From: Phycisphaerae bacterium
GTDB lineage: Bacteria; Planctomycetota; Phycisphaerae; JAJVII01
DNA: 64,000 bases
Assembly (NCBI GenBank): GCA_022072085.1
Contig: JAJVII010000042.1
Location: 1-64,000 of the forward strand
Direction: 5' to 3'
Part shown: piece after piece, positions 44,553-51,985 of the stretch
Position numbering within the stretch: position 1 is the first letter of the stretch
Layout: each line of letters begins with the position of its first letter
Translations under genes and position numbers: made by a program
Notes under the pieces: model-generated
Seen by the model: only the letters and a program-made list of their open reading frames with translations
Databases searched by the model: none
Told to the model about the DNA's origin: nothing

Positions 44553-45410
44553 CTATCTGAAACTCGTCAGCAGCGTTCCGATCACCAGGTGCCAGCCGTT
44601 GACCAGCACGAACAGCAGTAGCTTGAACGGCAGGCTGATCAGCACCGGCGGCAGCATGAGCATGCCCATGCTGATCAGCACCGACGCGATCACCAGGTCG
44701 ATGATGAGGAACGGCAGATAGATCTTGAAGCCCATCACGAAGGCGACCTTCAGCTCGCTGATTACGAACGCCGGGATCATCACGCTGGTGGGCACGTCGG
44801 ACCACTCGCGGGCGGCGCCCTTGCCCTGGTAGTCCAGGAACATGTAGACGTCGTCCTGGTTGCCGGCCTCGGTGATCTGGCGGATCATGAACGCCCGCAC
44901 CGGCGCCGCGGCCCGCGTCATGGCCGTCTTCTGATCCATCTGTCCGGCCAGGTACGGCGACAAGGCCTCCTTGTGGATCGCCTGCCAGGTCGGCGTCATG
45001 ATGAAGAACGTCATGAACAGCGCCAGACCCAGCAGCACCTGGTTGGGCGGGAGCTGCTGCGCCGCCAGCGCCTGCCGCAGCAGCGACAGCACCACGATGA
45101 TCCGCGTGAAGCAGGTCACCATCACCAGGATCGCCGGCGCCAGCGTCAGCACCGTCAGCAGCACGAGCAACTGGAGCGTCGCCGAGAGCCCGCCGCTGTC
45201 CTTGGCCGGCGGCGCCACCTTGGTCAGGTCCGGGATGTGCAGCGGGTTGTCGATCGGCACGCCTGCGGGCGACGACGGGGAAGTGGGTGCCGGCGTGGCG
45301 GGCGATTCCTGCGCCCAGGCCGGGGCCACCGCCAGCACAACCGCCAGCAGCGCAGCCGCCGCCAGCGATCGGCCGACCGTCATTCGCTTCTCACGACGCC
45401 CCGTCGACAT
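44553..45410 (-). CDS. fliP: Flagellar export gate protein FliP
   Basis: FliP forms the export channel with FliQ and FliR. The 285-residue protein has a cleavable signal peptide (A-A-A-A-L-L-A-V-V-L-A-V-A-P-A-W-A), a proline-rich spacer, then four membrane helices with F-T-R-I-I-V-V-L-S-L-L-R-Q-A-L, P-P-N-Q-V-L-L-G-L-A-L-F-M-T-F-F-I-M, and near the end P-A-F-V-I-S-E-L-K-V-A-F-V-M-G-F-K-I-Y-L-P-F. All as expected. Confidence 0.97.
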   Translation of the reverse strand: MSTGRREKRMTVGRSLAAAALLAVVLAVAPAWAQESPATPAPTSPSSPAGVPIDNPLHIPDLTKVAPPAKDSGGLSATLQLLVLLTVLTLAPAILVMVTCFTRIIVVLSLLRQALAAQQLPPNQVLLGLALFMTFFIMTPTWQAIHKEALSPYLAGQMDQKTAMTRAAAPVRAFMIRQITEAGNQDDVYMFLDYQGKGAAREWSDVPTSVMIPAFVISELKVAFVMGFKIYLPFLIIDLVIASVLISMGMLMLPPVLISLPFKLLLFVLVNGWHLVIGTLLTSFR

Positions 45411-45432
45411 GAATCACCCAAGGCCCGATCTC

Positions 45433-46194
45433 TCAGGCCCGACGAAAGGACTTCAACTTCGAGAGACTGGACTGCACGCGGCCCATCAGGCGGCGGACCT
45501 GCTCGCCGGCGCCACGGCCGGCAGGCGTTGTCGGCTCTTCGTCCGCGTCGGCCATCGCCTTGCTCTGCCGCCCGAGCAACTGGGCGAACCCCTCGCCGAG
45601 GATCGATTTGCCCGACGGGCAGGCGGCCAGCAACTGCTCGATCTCGCCCGGGTCGTCGATCTGGGCCAGCAGCGAAATCTGCTGCCCCGTCACGCCGACC
45701 ACCAGCAGGCGTCGGCCGAGGTGCATGAGGACGACATGTTGCTTGGCCGACAGCGGCCAGCGTGCAACGACCTTCATCGGCCCGCCGCGATGACCGGCCA
45801 CCCCCGCGGGCGCCCATCTGCGGACGACCCATGCGGCGACTACGATCAGCCCGAGCACCGCAGCCAGTGCGATCCAGCCGGAGAAGAAGCCGCCGCCGCT
45901 CGCCGCCGGCTTGTCGTCGCCGGACGAATCAGCGGACCGGCCGCCGATGGCCTGGCCTTCGAGCTTGCGATACCTGGCGGATGAATCATCGGCGGCGGCG
46001 GTTTCAGGCTTCGGTTGGGGCGTGGCGGCGGGAGCGGCGCCCGGGTCGGCCGACGTGGACTGGGGGAGGTTGGCCGACACGGGCCCCACCTGCGTGACCG
46101 CCGGCGGGCCGTCGGCGTCCGCGACGGCAACGTGCATCCTCGCCACCATGGCCAGACACGCCGCCAGCAGAATGACCGGGCGATTCGGCGCCAT
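45433..46194 (-). CDS. fliO: FliO-like flagellar biosynthesis protein
   Basis: A 253-residue protein with a signal peptide, a disordered Pro/Ala/Ser-rich periplasmic stretch, one membrane helix (WIALAAVLGLIVVAAWVVRR) and a short beta-type domain (MKVVARWPLSAKQHVVLMHL ... RLLVVGVTG) that is the typical FliO C-terminus. FliO helps FliP assembly. The position between fliN and fliP supports the call more than sequence conservation, which is low in this family. AGGAGG precedes the ATG. Confidence 0.85.
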   Translation of the reverse strand: MAPNRPVILLAACLAMVARMHVAVADADGPPAVTQVGPVSANLPQSTSADPGAAPAATPQPKPETAAADDSSARYRKLEGQAIGGRSADSSGDDKPAASGGGFFSGWIALAAVLGLIVVAAWVVRRWAPAGVAGHRGGPMKVVARWPLSAKQHVVLMHLGRRLLVVGVTGQQISLLAQIDDPGEIEQLLAACPSGKSILGEGFAQLLGRQSKAMADADEEPTTPAGRGAGEQVRRLMGRVQSSLSKLKSFRRA

Positions 46195-46278
46195 GTTCCA
46201 CCCGCCTCCTTGCGGGCCTGCCCGGGTCCCTGAGGCCGGGCTTCGTCCGCCAATCCCTGGCGGACGCACGTGCCGTCG

Positions 46279-46725
46279 TCAGACTGTCTCGTCGGCGGCC
46301 TCCGCCGACACAATCTCGTTCACGCGGACGCAGAAGGTGTCGTTGAGCACGAGCACTTCTCCGCGGGCCACCAGGCGGTCGTTGACGAAGACGTCAACGG
46401 GATCGCCCGCCAGCTTCTCCAGTTCGACTACCGCGCCCTCGCTGAGCTTGAGCACGTCTTCGACGAGCATGCGGCAACGGCCCAATTCCACCTTCACGTT
46501 CAACTCGACGTCGTTGAGCAGGTCGATCGGCTGCTCGTCAGCGCCGAGCACGACGTCGGTCAGGTCGGGCAGATCGGCGTGGCGGCCCGCGCCGGCGCCG
46601 TCGGTGACGACGTTGCCCTGCGGGCGCGCAGCGGCGACGCCAGTGCTGGCGTCAGTTGCAATGTCGAGTGAAGGAGAGTCAGCCGATGTGGGGCTCTGCC
46701 CGTCCCTGCGATCTTCGTCGGCCAT
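46279..46725 (-). CDS. fliN: Flagellar motor switch protein FliN
   Basis: The 148-residue protein has an N-terminal acidic, poorly conserved region and the C-terminal SpoA domain: [49 protein letters not shown]. FliN forms the C-ring with FliM, but no fliM is found in the window. First gene of the fliNOPQR-flhBA run. Confidence 0.95.
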   Translation of the reverse strand: MADEDRRDGQSPTSADSPSLDIATDASTGVAAARPQGNVVTDGAGAGRHADLPDLTDVVLGADEQPIDLLNDVELNVKVELGRCRMLVEDVLKLSEGAVVELEKLAGDPVDVFVNDRLVARGEVLVLNDTFCVRVNEIVSAEAADETV

Positions 46726-46993
46726 GGGAATCCTTTCCCGTTAGCCTGTCGGCGGAATTGTAAGCACCTATACGATACCTAATTAAGCAGACTGTCCGAT
46801 AATAGGCAAATAAATTTTCAAGAAAATTTAATCCGTGCACGGCCGCCGTCCGATAAACAGTTGTTGCGATTCCGCGACCCCTTGTGCCCCGCCGGCTTGA
46901 CGCGCCCCACTTATCGTGCAACGCCGCCTGCGCGACGCACGCCCGCGGCATGAAGAAATCGTTCCCCTCGCACCACCGCAGCAACGAAAAGAA
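46726..46993. promoter_or_regulatory. AT-rich intergenic region upstream of fliN
   Basis: This stretch plus the terminator beyond it makes a 318-bp gene-free gap; it presumably carries the fliN promoter. It contains AATAGGCAA (46801-46809) and two TCCGATAA boxes on the plus strand (46795-46802 and 46849-46856). The second has TAAT 16 bp upstream (46829-46832), resembling a sigma-28 promoter pointing away from fliN. No certain minus-strand promoter could be chosen: TTGCCT-N17-TTAATT is a weak candidate. Confidence 0.5.
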
Positions 46994-47020
46994 GCCGGGA
47001 CGCCTTCGCGGCGTCCCGGC
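46994..47020 (-). terminator. Rho-independent terminator after fliL
   Basis: Perfect 11-bp GC-rich arms (46994-47004 and 47010-47020, core GCCGGGACGCC) close a 5-nt TTCGC loop. On the minus strand it is followed by TTCTTTTCGTT. It lies 24 nt after the fliL stop codon and would end the motA-motB-fliL transcript. Confidence 0.85.
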
Positions 47021-47043
47021 AGGAATCGACTTAGCGCCGTCGT

Positions 47044-47589
47044 TCAGTAGTCGGCGCGGAGGCGGATCCAGTTGCTTACGACGATCTTCTTGATCTTGCC
47101 CTCGCCGAAGATGCCCTCGAATTCCTGCTGAAGCAGTCGGCGGAGCGTGGTCAGTTCCGGCTCCTTGTCCAGTTCGTCGGGACCCATGCGGGCGATCACC
47201 TCGCGCACGGTCGACTCGATCGTCGCCTTGCGTTTCTCCATGACCTTCTTGACGGTGTCCAGTTCGTCCTGGCTGACGTAGGCGTAGATCTCGTAGCGGT
47301 AGAGGAAGGTCACGCCGCGCTTCGTGTTGGGGGCCTTGCCCTCGACGATCAACTCCTCGCAGTCGTTGCTGGCCAGCACGCCCGCGGGGCCGGCGCCGTT
47401 GGTCTTGGCCTGCGCCTGGCCGGGCGAACCGTTCAGCAGCATGACCAGCACAATCAGGACCGCCTCGCCCAGCAGCACGCCGCCGACCCACAGCGCCGTG
47501 ACCAGCTTGGGATTGCGAGGCTTCTTCTCGGCCGCTTCGCTTTCCGGCTGTACCTGCTCTTCTTCGTTGCGGGGCTTCTCTGTCGCCAT
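47044..47589 (-). CDS. fliL: Flagellar basal-body protein FliL
   Basis: A 181-residue inner-membrane protein with a charged cytoplasmic N-terminus, one membrane helix (VTALWVGGVLLGEAVLIVLV) and a periplasmic domain ending with the FliL-type L-R-R-L-L-Q-Q-E-F and I-V-V-S-N-W-I-R-L. FliL associates with the stator. It follows motB by 2 bp and ends with a strong terminator. Confidence 0.9.
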   Translation of the reverse strand: MATEKPRNEEEQVQPESEAAEKKPRNPKLVTALWVGGVLLGEAVLIVLVMLLNGSPGQAQAKTNGAGPAGVLASNDCEELIVEGKAPNTKRGVTFLYRYEIYAYVSQDELDTVKKVMEKRKATIESTVREVIARMGPDELDKEPELTTLRRLLQQEFEGIFGEGKIKKIVVSNWIRLRADY

Positions 47590-47591
47590 CT

Positions 47592-48419
47592 CTACGGCTC
47601 CTCCTCTGCGTTGTCGATCTGCACCTGCGTGACGGCCTGCGTCGGGTCGCCAAGTTCGTCGGGCAGCGCGGACGACGGCGCCTTCGGTATGGTCTCGTGC
47701 TCGCCTCCGTCGAACTGCTGCACGAGCGACTGGTTCACAATGATCTCGACGCGGCGGTTGGCCGCCTTGCTCTGCTCGTCATACGCCCGCTGGACCAGCG
47801 GCTCGCTGCTGCCGCACGTCACCCGCCGAAGCCGGTCCGGGCGGATGTGCAGTTGCACGAGGTAGTCAGCCACCGCGGTCGCCCGGGCAAAGGAAAGCTC
47901 GTGCCCGTCCTTGTACTTCTTGTCCGGCCCGGTCTCGGCCCGCGTGCTGTGGCCGCGAATCTCGATCTTGTTGTTCTCCCCGCGGATCAGCGTGGCCACC
48001 TCCTGCAGGGCGGCCTTGGCTTCCTCGCGCAGTTCAGCCGACCCGAAGTCGAAGCCGATCCGCCCGCCGATGGTGAACTCGATGCCCTCGCGGATTCTGC
48101 GGACGGTGTTCTCGCGGCCTTCAACGCCCTGGTCCTGGGCGTTGCCGGCCTTGAACTTGAAGTTCTCCAGCGAAATCTCGTCCAGCCGCGTGATCAGCGA
48201 GTTCTCCGGCGCGTCCTTGCTGACCACCGTGCCCATGCCGCCCTCGTAGCCGAAGGCCTCTTTGACCGCCTCCATCACCTTGCGGAACTTGTCGTTGTCC
48301 TTCACCTCGCTCATGGCCACGAGCATGATGAAGAAGGTCAGCAGCAGTCCCATCATGTCGCCGTAGGTCACCATCCACTCGGGGGCCCCGGCCGGCGTGA
48401 CTCTCTTGCGCTGGATCAT
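47592..48419 (-). CDS. motB: Flagellar stator protein MotB
   Basis: The 275-residue protein has the proton-channel helix W-M-V-T-Y-G-D-M-M-G-L-L-L-T-F-F-I-M-L-V-A with the essential D21-like aspartate, a plug/linker, and a C-terminal OmpA-type peptidoglycan-binding domain (I-E-I-R-G-H-S-T, L-S-F-A-R-A-T-A-V-A-D-Y, N-R-R-V-E-I-I-V). MotA precedes it by 18 bp. Confidence 0.96.
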   Translation of the reverse strand: MIQRKRVTPAGAPEWMVTYGDMMGLLLTFFIMLVAMSEVKDNDKFRKVMEAVKEAFGYEGGMGTVVSKDAPENSLITRLDEISLENFKFKAGNAQDQGVEGRENTVRRIREGIEFTIGGRIGFDFGSAELREEAKAALQEVATLIRGENNKIEIRGHSTRAETGPDKKYKDGHELSFARATAVADYLVQLHIRPDRLRRVTCGSSEPLVQRAYDEQSKAANRRVEIIVNQSLVQQFDGGEHETIPKAPSSALPDELGDPTQAVTQVQIDNAEEEP

Positions 48420-48437
48420 GGCTCACGCTCCGGGCCC

Positions 48438-49226
48438 TCAGGCGGCCTCGGCCTGCTCGTCGCTCATCTCGCGGCGCTGCGCCGGCGAGAGATACGTCTT
48501 CAGTTTCTGCTCCACGATGCGCGGATTGTCGCCGCTCTGGATCGACATCACCCCGCGGATGATGATCTGCTTGACCAGCACTTCCTCGTCGCTGCGCATC
48601 CGCAGCTTGTCGGAAACCGGCAGCGCGAACATGTTGGCCAGCAGCGCGCCGTACAGCGTCGTCAGCAGCGCGGTGGCCATGCCCGGGCCGATCTTCGAGG
48701 GGTCATCCATGTTCTTGAGCATGATGACCAGGCCCACCAGCGTGCCGATCATGCCGAACGCCGGCGCATACTTGCCCAGCGCGTCAAACAGCCCGCGCCC
48801 CTGCTCGTGCCGGGCGATCACCGCTTCCAGTTCGCTCTCGAGAATCTGCTCGATCAGCTCCGGGTCCGACCCGTCGACGGCCATCTGGATGCCCTTGATG
48901 AGAAACTCGTCGTCAATGTCCTTGGTCAGGCTCTCCAGGCTCAGGATGCCGTCGCGCCGGGCAACTTCGGCGTAGCCGACCATGTCCTTGATCAACTGGC
49001 TGGGCGGGGTCGTCTTGGTCATGAAGGCGTGCTTGACGACCTTGGCGATTTCCATCACCTTCTTGAGCGGGTAGCTCATCAGCGCCGAAGCAATGCCGCC
49101 ACCGAAGACGATCGCCACCGACTGCCAGTCCAGGAAGCTGCCCGGCTGCCCGTTGGTCCCCTGGACGATCGCCCAGGCGATCAGGGCGATGCCCGACAGC
49201 AGGCCGATGAGTGTGGCAAGGTCCAT
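48438..49226 (-). CDS. motA: Flagellar stator protein MotA
   Basis: The 262-residue protein has four membrane helices and the cytoplasmic loop with A-V-I-A-R-H-E-Q-G-R and the proline-containing last helix region P-A-F-G-M-I-G-T-L-V-G-L-V, G-P-G-M-A-T-A-L-L-T-T-L-Y-G-A-L-L-A-N-M. It begins the motA-motB-fliL unit; a sigma-28-like promoter lies about 85 nt upstream. Confidence 0.96.
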   Translation of the reverse strand: MDLATLIGLLSGIALIAWAIVQGTNGQPGSFLDWQSVAIVFGGGIASALMSYPLKKVMEIAKVVKHAFMTKTTPPSQLIKDMVGYAEVARRDGILSLESLTKDIDDEFLIKGIQMAVDGSDPELIEQILESELEAVIARHEQGRGLFDALGKYAPAFGMIGTLVGLVIMLKNMDDPSKIGPGMATALLTTLYGALLANMFALPVSDKLRMRSDEEVLVKQIIIRGVMSIQSGDNPRIVEQKLKTYLSPAQRREMSDEQAEAA

Positions 49227-49309
49227 GCCCGTTCCGTGCCGATTGCGGGTTCCGGTTCCTCAGCCCGGCCATGCCAGCGCATCCGCCGCCACATGGCAAC
49301 CATCGCTCA

Positions 49310-49337
49310 CTATCGGAAATCGCTTGTGCCGGGTTTA
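49310..49337 (-). promoter_or_regulatory. Sigma-28 (FliA)-like promoter of motA
   Basis: On the minus strand TAAA (49334-49337), a 16-bp spacer and TCCGATAG (49310-49317) resemble the sigma-28 consensus TAAA-N15-GCCGATAA, six of eight in the -10 box. Transcription would start near 49300, giving a leader of about 75 nt. fliA is encoded 12 kb away in the same region. Confidence 0.6.
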
Positions 49338-49364
49338 CTTACAGAATCGTGAAGACTTGCACAG

Positions 49365-49438
49365 CGAGCCGGCGTCGGGCCGGTCCGCGCCGGCGCCGCT
49401 TTCGCGGACCAGCCCGGACGCCTCCCGACGCCGGCTCG
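49365..49438 (-). terminator. Long hairpin between flbD and motA
   Basis: Perfect 15-bp outer arms (49365-49379 and 49424-49438; core GCCGGCGTCGGG) enclose a second inverted pair (GGTCCGCG/CGCGGACC). It lies 55 nt after the flbD stop codon. It probably terminates the flgB-flbD transcript, though the following T-content is low. Confidence 0.6.
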
Positions 49439-49493
49439 TCATTGGAACTGCCGCCCAGCCGCCCGGCCCGAACTCCGCCGGACGTGGGGGCTA

Positions 49494-49688
49494 TTATCGG
49501 AACGCCCGAAGGCTCCGTCCGTACTCGATCGCCCGCCGGACCACTTCGGGCACCGTTTCGCGCACGTTCAGCTTTTCGCCGCCGATCAGGGCGACGCAGG
49601 TGTCGTGCTCGCTGGACGCCTCGACGTAGCGGATCAGTTCGGCGTTGACGACGAAGGCCTTGCCGTTCAGACGCGTCAACTGGATCAT
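49494..49688 (-). CDS. flbD: FlbD-like flagellar protein
   Basis: A 64-residue protein that opens with M-I-Q-L-T-R-L-N-G-K-A-F-V-V-N-A-E-L-I, continues Y-V-E-A-S-x-x-x-D-T, and ends V-R-E-T-V-P-E-V-V-R-R-A-I-E-Y. This is the small FlbD (swrD-like) family found next to hook and stator genes. AGGAGAG precedes the ATG. It follows flgE by 52 bp. SwrD in Bacillus increases motor torque; the same role here is inference. Confidence 0.88.
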   Translation of the reverse strand: MIQLTRLNGKAFVVNAELIRYVEASSEHDTCVALIGGEKLNVRETVPEVVRRAIEYGRSLRAFR

Positions 49689-49740
49689 CACGCCACTCTC
49701 CTGCACTGCCCCCTGGTTCTGGCTGCACGTCCCGGCCAGC

Positions 49741-51435
49741 TTACCGGACCGTCTGGAGCAGCTCGGTAAGCAACTGGTTGGACGAGTTGATCACGCGGCT
49801 GGCCGCCGAGAAGCCCGTGCTCGCGACGATCAGGTTGATGAACTCGCGCGACAGGTCGACGTTGCTCAGTTCCAGGGCGCCCGAGGCGATCTTGCCCACG
49901 CCGCCGGTCAGCGGGGCCCGGACGACCGGCACGCCGCTGTTGGGGCCGGAGCTGAACAGGTTGTCGCTCTCGGCCACCAGGCCCGAGTCGTTGGCGAACG
50001 TCGCCAGGGCAAGCTGCCCCAGCGTCTTGGTCAGGCCGTTGGTGAACGTGCCGACCACCGAGCCGTCGGGCCCGAACGCGAAGTCGCTCAGCGTGCCGAC
50101 CGGGAAGCCGTCCTGCGTGCTCATCACGATCGAGCTGTCGTCGGCCGCCAGGGCCGTCATCGTCGAGAAGTCCGCCGAGATGTTCAGCGGCGTCTCGGCG
50201 CCGGTGCTGTCGCGGTTGATCGTGATCGAGTTGCCGCTGACGGTGAGCAACTGGCCCTGGTTGCCGAACGTGAGTTGGCCGGTCCCCACCGCCAGGTCGA
50301 TGTCCGTGTCGTCCGGGCTCTCGGCAAACCACCGCCAGGTCGTGCCCAGCCCGCTGCGCGATTCCAGCACCATGCTGATGCCCGCGGTGATCTCCGTTCC
50401 CAGCGAGTCGTAGAACGTCATCGACGTATAGACCGACTCGCCGTCGGCCGACGCGCTCTTGGTGAACGTCAGCGGCTCGTTGAACGAGCTGTTGGTGCTC
50501 AGCAGGTCGCCGACCTGGATGTCCAGGTCGTTCACCGTGCCAATGTTCCCGACAACCGAGATGTGGCCGGTCGAGTCGATAGTCACGCCGGCTGAGGTGC
50601 TGGTGTCGGTGTTGATGCCCAGCACGTCCTGGAGCCACTCCATGAACTCGCCCACTGTCGAACCGCTGTTGATGGCGCTGGTGGAACTGCTGGTGACGGT
50701 AAAGGTCGAACTGGGCAGGTCGCGGCCGCCCTTTTCGGTGTTCAGCGTCAGTTCGTCGCCGACCGCGAAGATCGCATCCGTGCCGCTGCGCACGTCGGTC
50801 AGGTCCGTGGACTCGACGGCCGCCGCCCCGCCGTTTCCGGCGTCGGTCAGGGCCTGGCTGGCCAGCACGGCCGCCGTCGTCGCCACGACGCCGCTGCTGT
50901 TCAGGTTGCCGGCGTAGTCGGCGTTGCTGGTGGCACCGGCCACAGAGAGCTGGCCGATCGGCACCTGAAGCCGTGTCAGCGTGCCGGTCACCACGTTGAA
51001 GTTGCTGTCCACGCCAAAGCCCTCGAGGAAGTATCCGTCGCCGCTGACCAGGTAGTTCTGACCGTTGAGCACGAACGCGCCGTCGCGGGTGTACGCCTGC
51101 GAACCGTCGCCCTTCTCGACGATGAACCAGCCCTTGCCTTCGATCGCAAGGTCCGTTCCCTTGCCCGTGCTCTCGAACGAGCCGGGTTCCATGTTGCGCT
51201 GAATGGCCCCGGCCACGGCGCCCAAGCCGATCTGCGTCGGGTTGGCTCCGCCCGTCGTCCCCGACGGCGGCGCGCCGAAGCTGAACGTCTGGCTGAACTG
51301 CGACTGGAACGACACCGTCGACGACTTGAACGCCGTCGTGTTCACGTTGGCGATGTTGTTGCCCGTCACGTCCAGCTTGAGCTGGTTGACGTTCAGACCC
51401 GACAGCGCGGTGAACAGTGAACTGGTCAGACCCAT
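49741..51435 (-). CDS. flgE: Flagellar hook protein FlgE
   Basis: The 564-residue protein begins with the rod/hook signature L-F-T-A-L-S-G-L-N-V-N-Q-L-K-L-D-V-T-G-N-N-I-A-N-V-N-T-T-A-F-K and ends with the matching heptad helix (E-F-I-N-L-I-V-A-S-T-G-F-S-A-A-S-R-V-I). It is longer than the roughly 400 of E. coli, with a large Ser/Thr/Gly-rich middle (D2/D3-type) domain. flgD is upstream. Confidence 0.95.
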   Translation of the reverse strand: MGLTSSLFTALSGLNVNQLKLDVTGNNIANVNTTAFKSSTVSFQSQFSQTFSFGAPPSGTTGGANPTQIGLGAVAGAIQRNMEPGSFESTGKGTDLAIEGKGWFIVEKGDGSQAYTRDGAFVLNGQNYLVSGDGYFLEGFGVDSNFNVVTGTLTRLQVPIGQLSVAGATSNADYAGNLNSSGVVATTAAVLASQALTDAGNGGAAAVESTDLTDVRSGTDAIFAVGDELTLNTEKGGRDLPSSTFTVTSSSTSAINSGSTVGEFMEWLQDVLGINTDTSTSAGVTIDSTGHISVVGNIGTVNDLDIQVGDLLSTNSSFNEPLTFTKSASADGESVYTSMTFYDSLGTEITAGISMVLESRSGLGTTWRWFAESPDDTDIDLAVGTGQLTFGNQGQLLTVSGNSITINRDSTGAETPLNISADFSTMTALAADDSSIVMSTQDGFPVGTLSDFAFGPDGSVVGTFTNGLTKTLGQLALATFANDSGLVAESDNLFSSGPNSGVPVVRAPLTGGVGKIASGALELSNVDLSREFINLIVASTGFSAASRVINSSNQLLTELLQTVR

Positions 51436-51543
51436 CGTAAGCCTCCTTTGGTGATCGCCTGTGGCGACTCACTCATCCCGGCGAATCTTCTGTTTCTCCC
51501 CGGGACGCTGGGCCCCGGCGTTTGCTTATCTCCGCTATCCGCG

Positions 51544-51963
51544 TCAGCCGCCCTTCGGCTGGGTCACGCGGGTGACATCGTCCAGCCCGACTCGCTGCCC
51601 GTTGTCCAGGTCCAGGTAGACGCTGCCCGACTCGACCGCCACGCTGGTCACCGTCCCGGTCACCTTGTCCAGCGTGCTGTTCAGGCCGGTCACCACCTTG
51701 CCGATCAGCGCGCCCGCCGAGCTGATCTGCTGCTGGAGCGTGATCGTCTTGAGCGTGCTCTCCAGGTCGAGGTTGCTCTGCAGCCCTCGGATCGCGGACA
51801 TCTGCTGGAGCAGTTCCTGGTTCTTCATGGGCTCGAACGGATCCTGGTTTTTCAACTGCGTGATCAGCAGCCTGAGAAAGTCCTCCGGCGAAACGTCGCC
51901 CACGCTCTTGGCCTGCGTCGAACTGCTGCGGCTTCCGCTGACTCCGCTGATGACACTGGACAT
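51544..51963 (-). CDS. flgD: Hook-capping protein FlgD
   Basis: The 139-residue protein shows the N-terminal FlgD core: E-D-F-L-R-L-L-I-T-Q-L-K-N-Q-D-P-F-E-P-M-K-N-Q-E-L-L-Q-Q-M-S-A-I. The C-terminal FlgD-Ig domain is replaced by a short beta segment, giving a short form that caps hook assembly. It follows fliK by 22 bp. Confidence 0.94.
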   Translation of the reverse strand: MSSVISGVSGSRSSSTQAKSVGDVSPEDFLRLLITQLKNQDPFEPMKNQELLQQMSAIRGLQSNLDLESTLKTITLQQQISSAGALIGKVVTGLNSTLDKVTGTVTSVAVESGSVYLDLDNGQRVGLDDVTRVTQPKGG

Positions 51964-51985
51964 TTCCGACTCCTTGAGTTTTCCG

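Noticed and set aside
49339-49728. 129-codon minus-strand frame across flbD
   Set aside because: It runs in another frame over flbD and the long hairpin; composition is arginine/glycine-rich as expected for a shadow.
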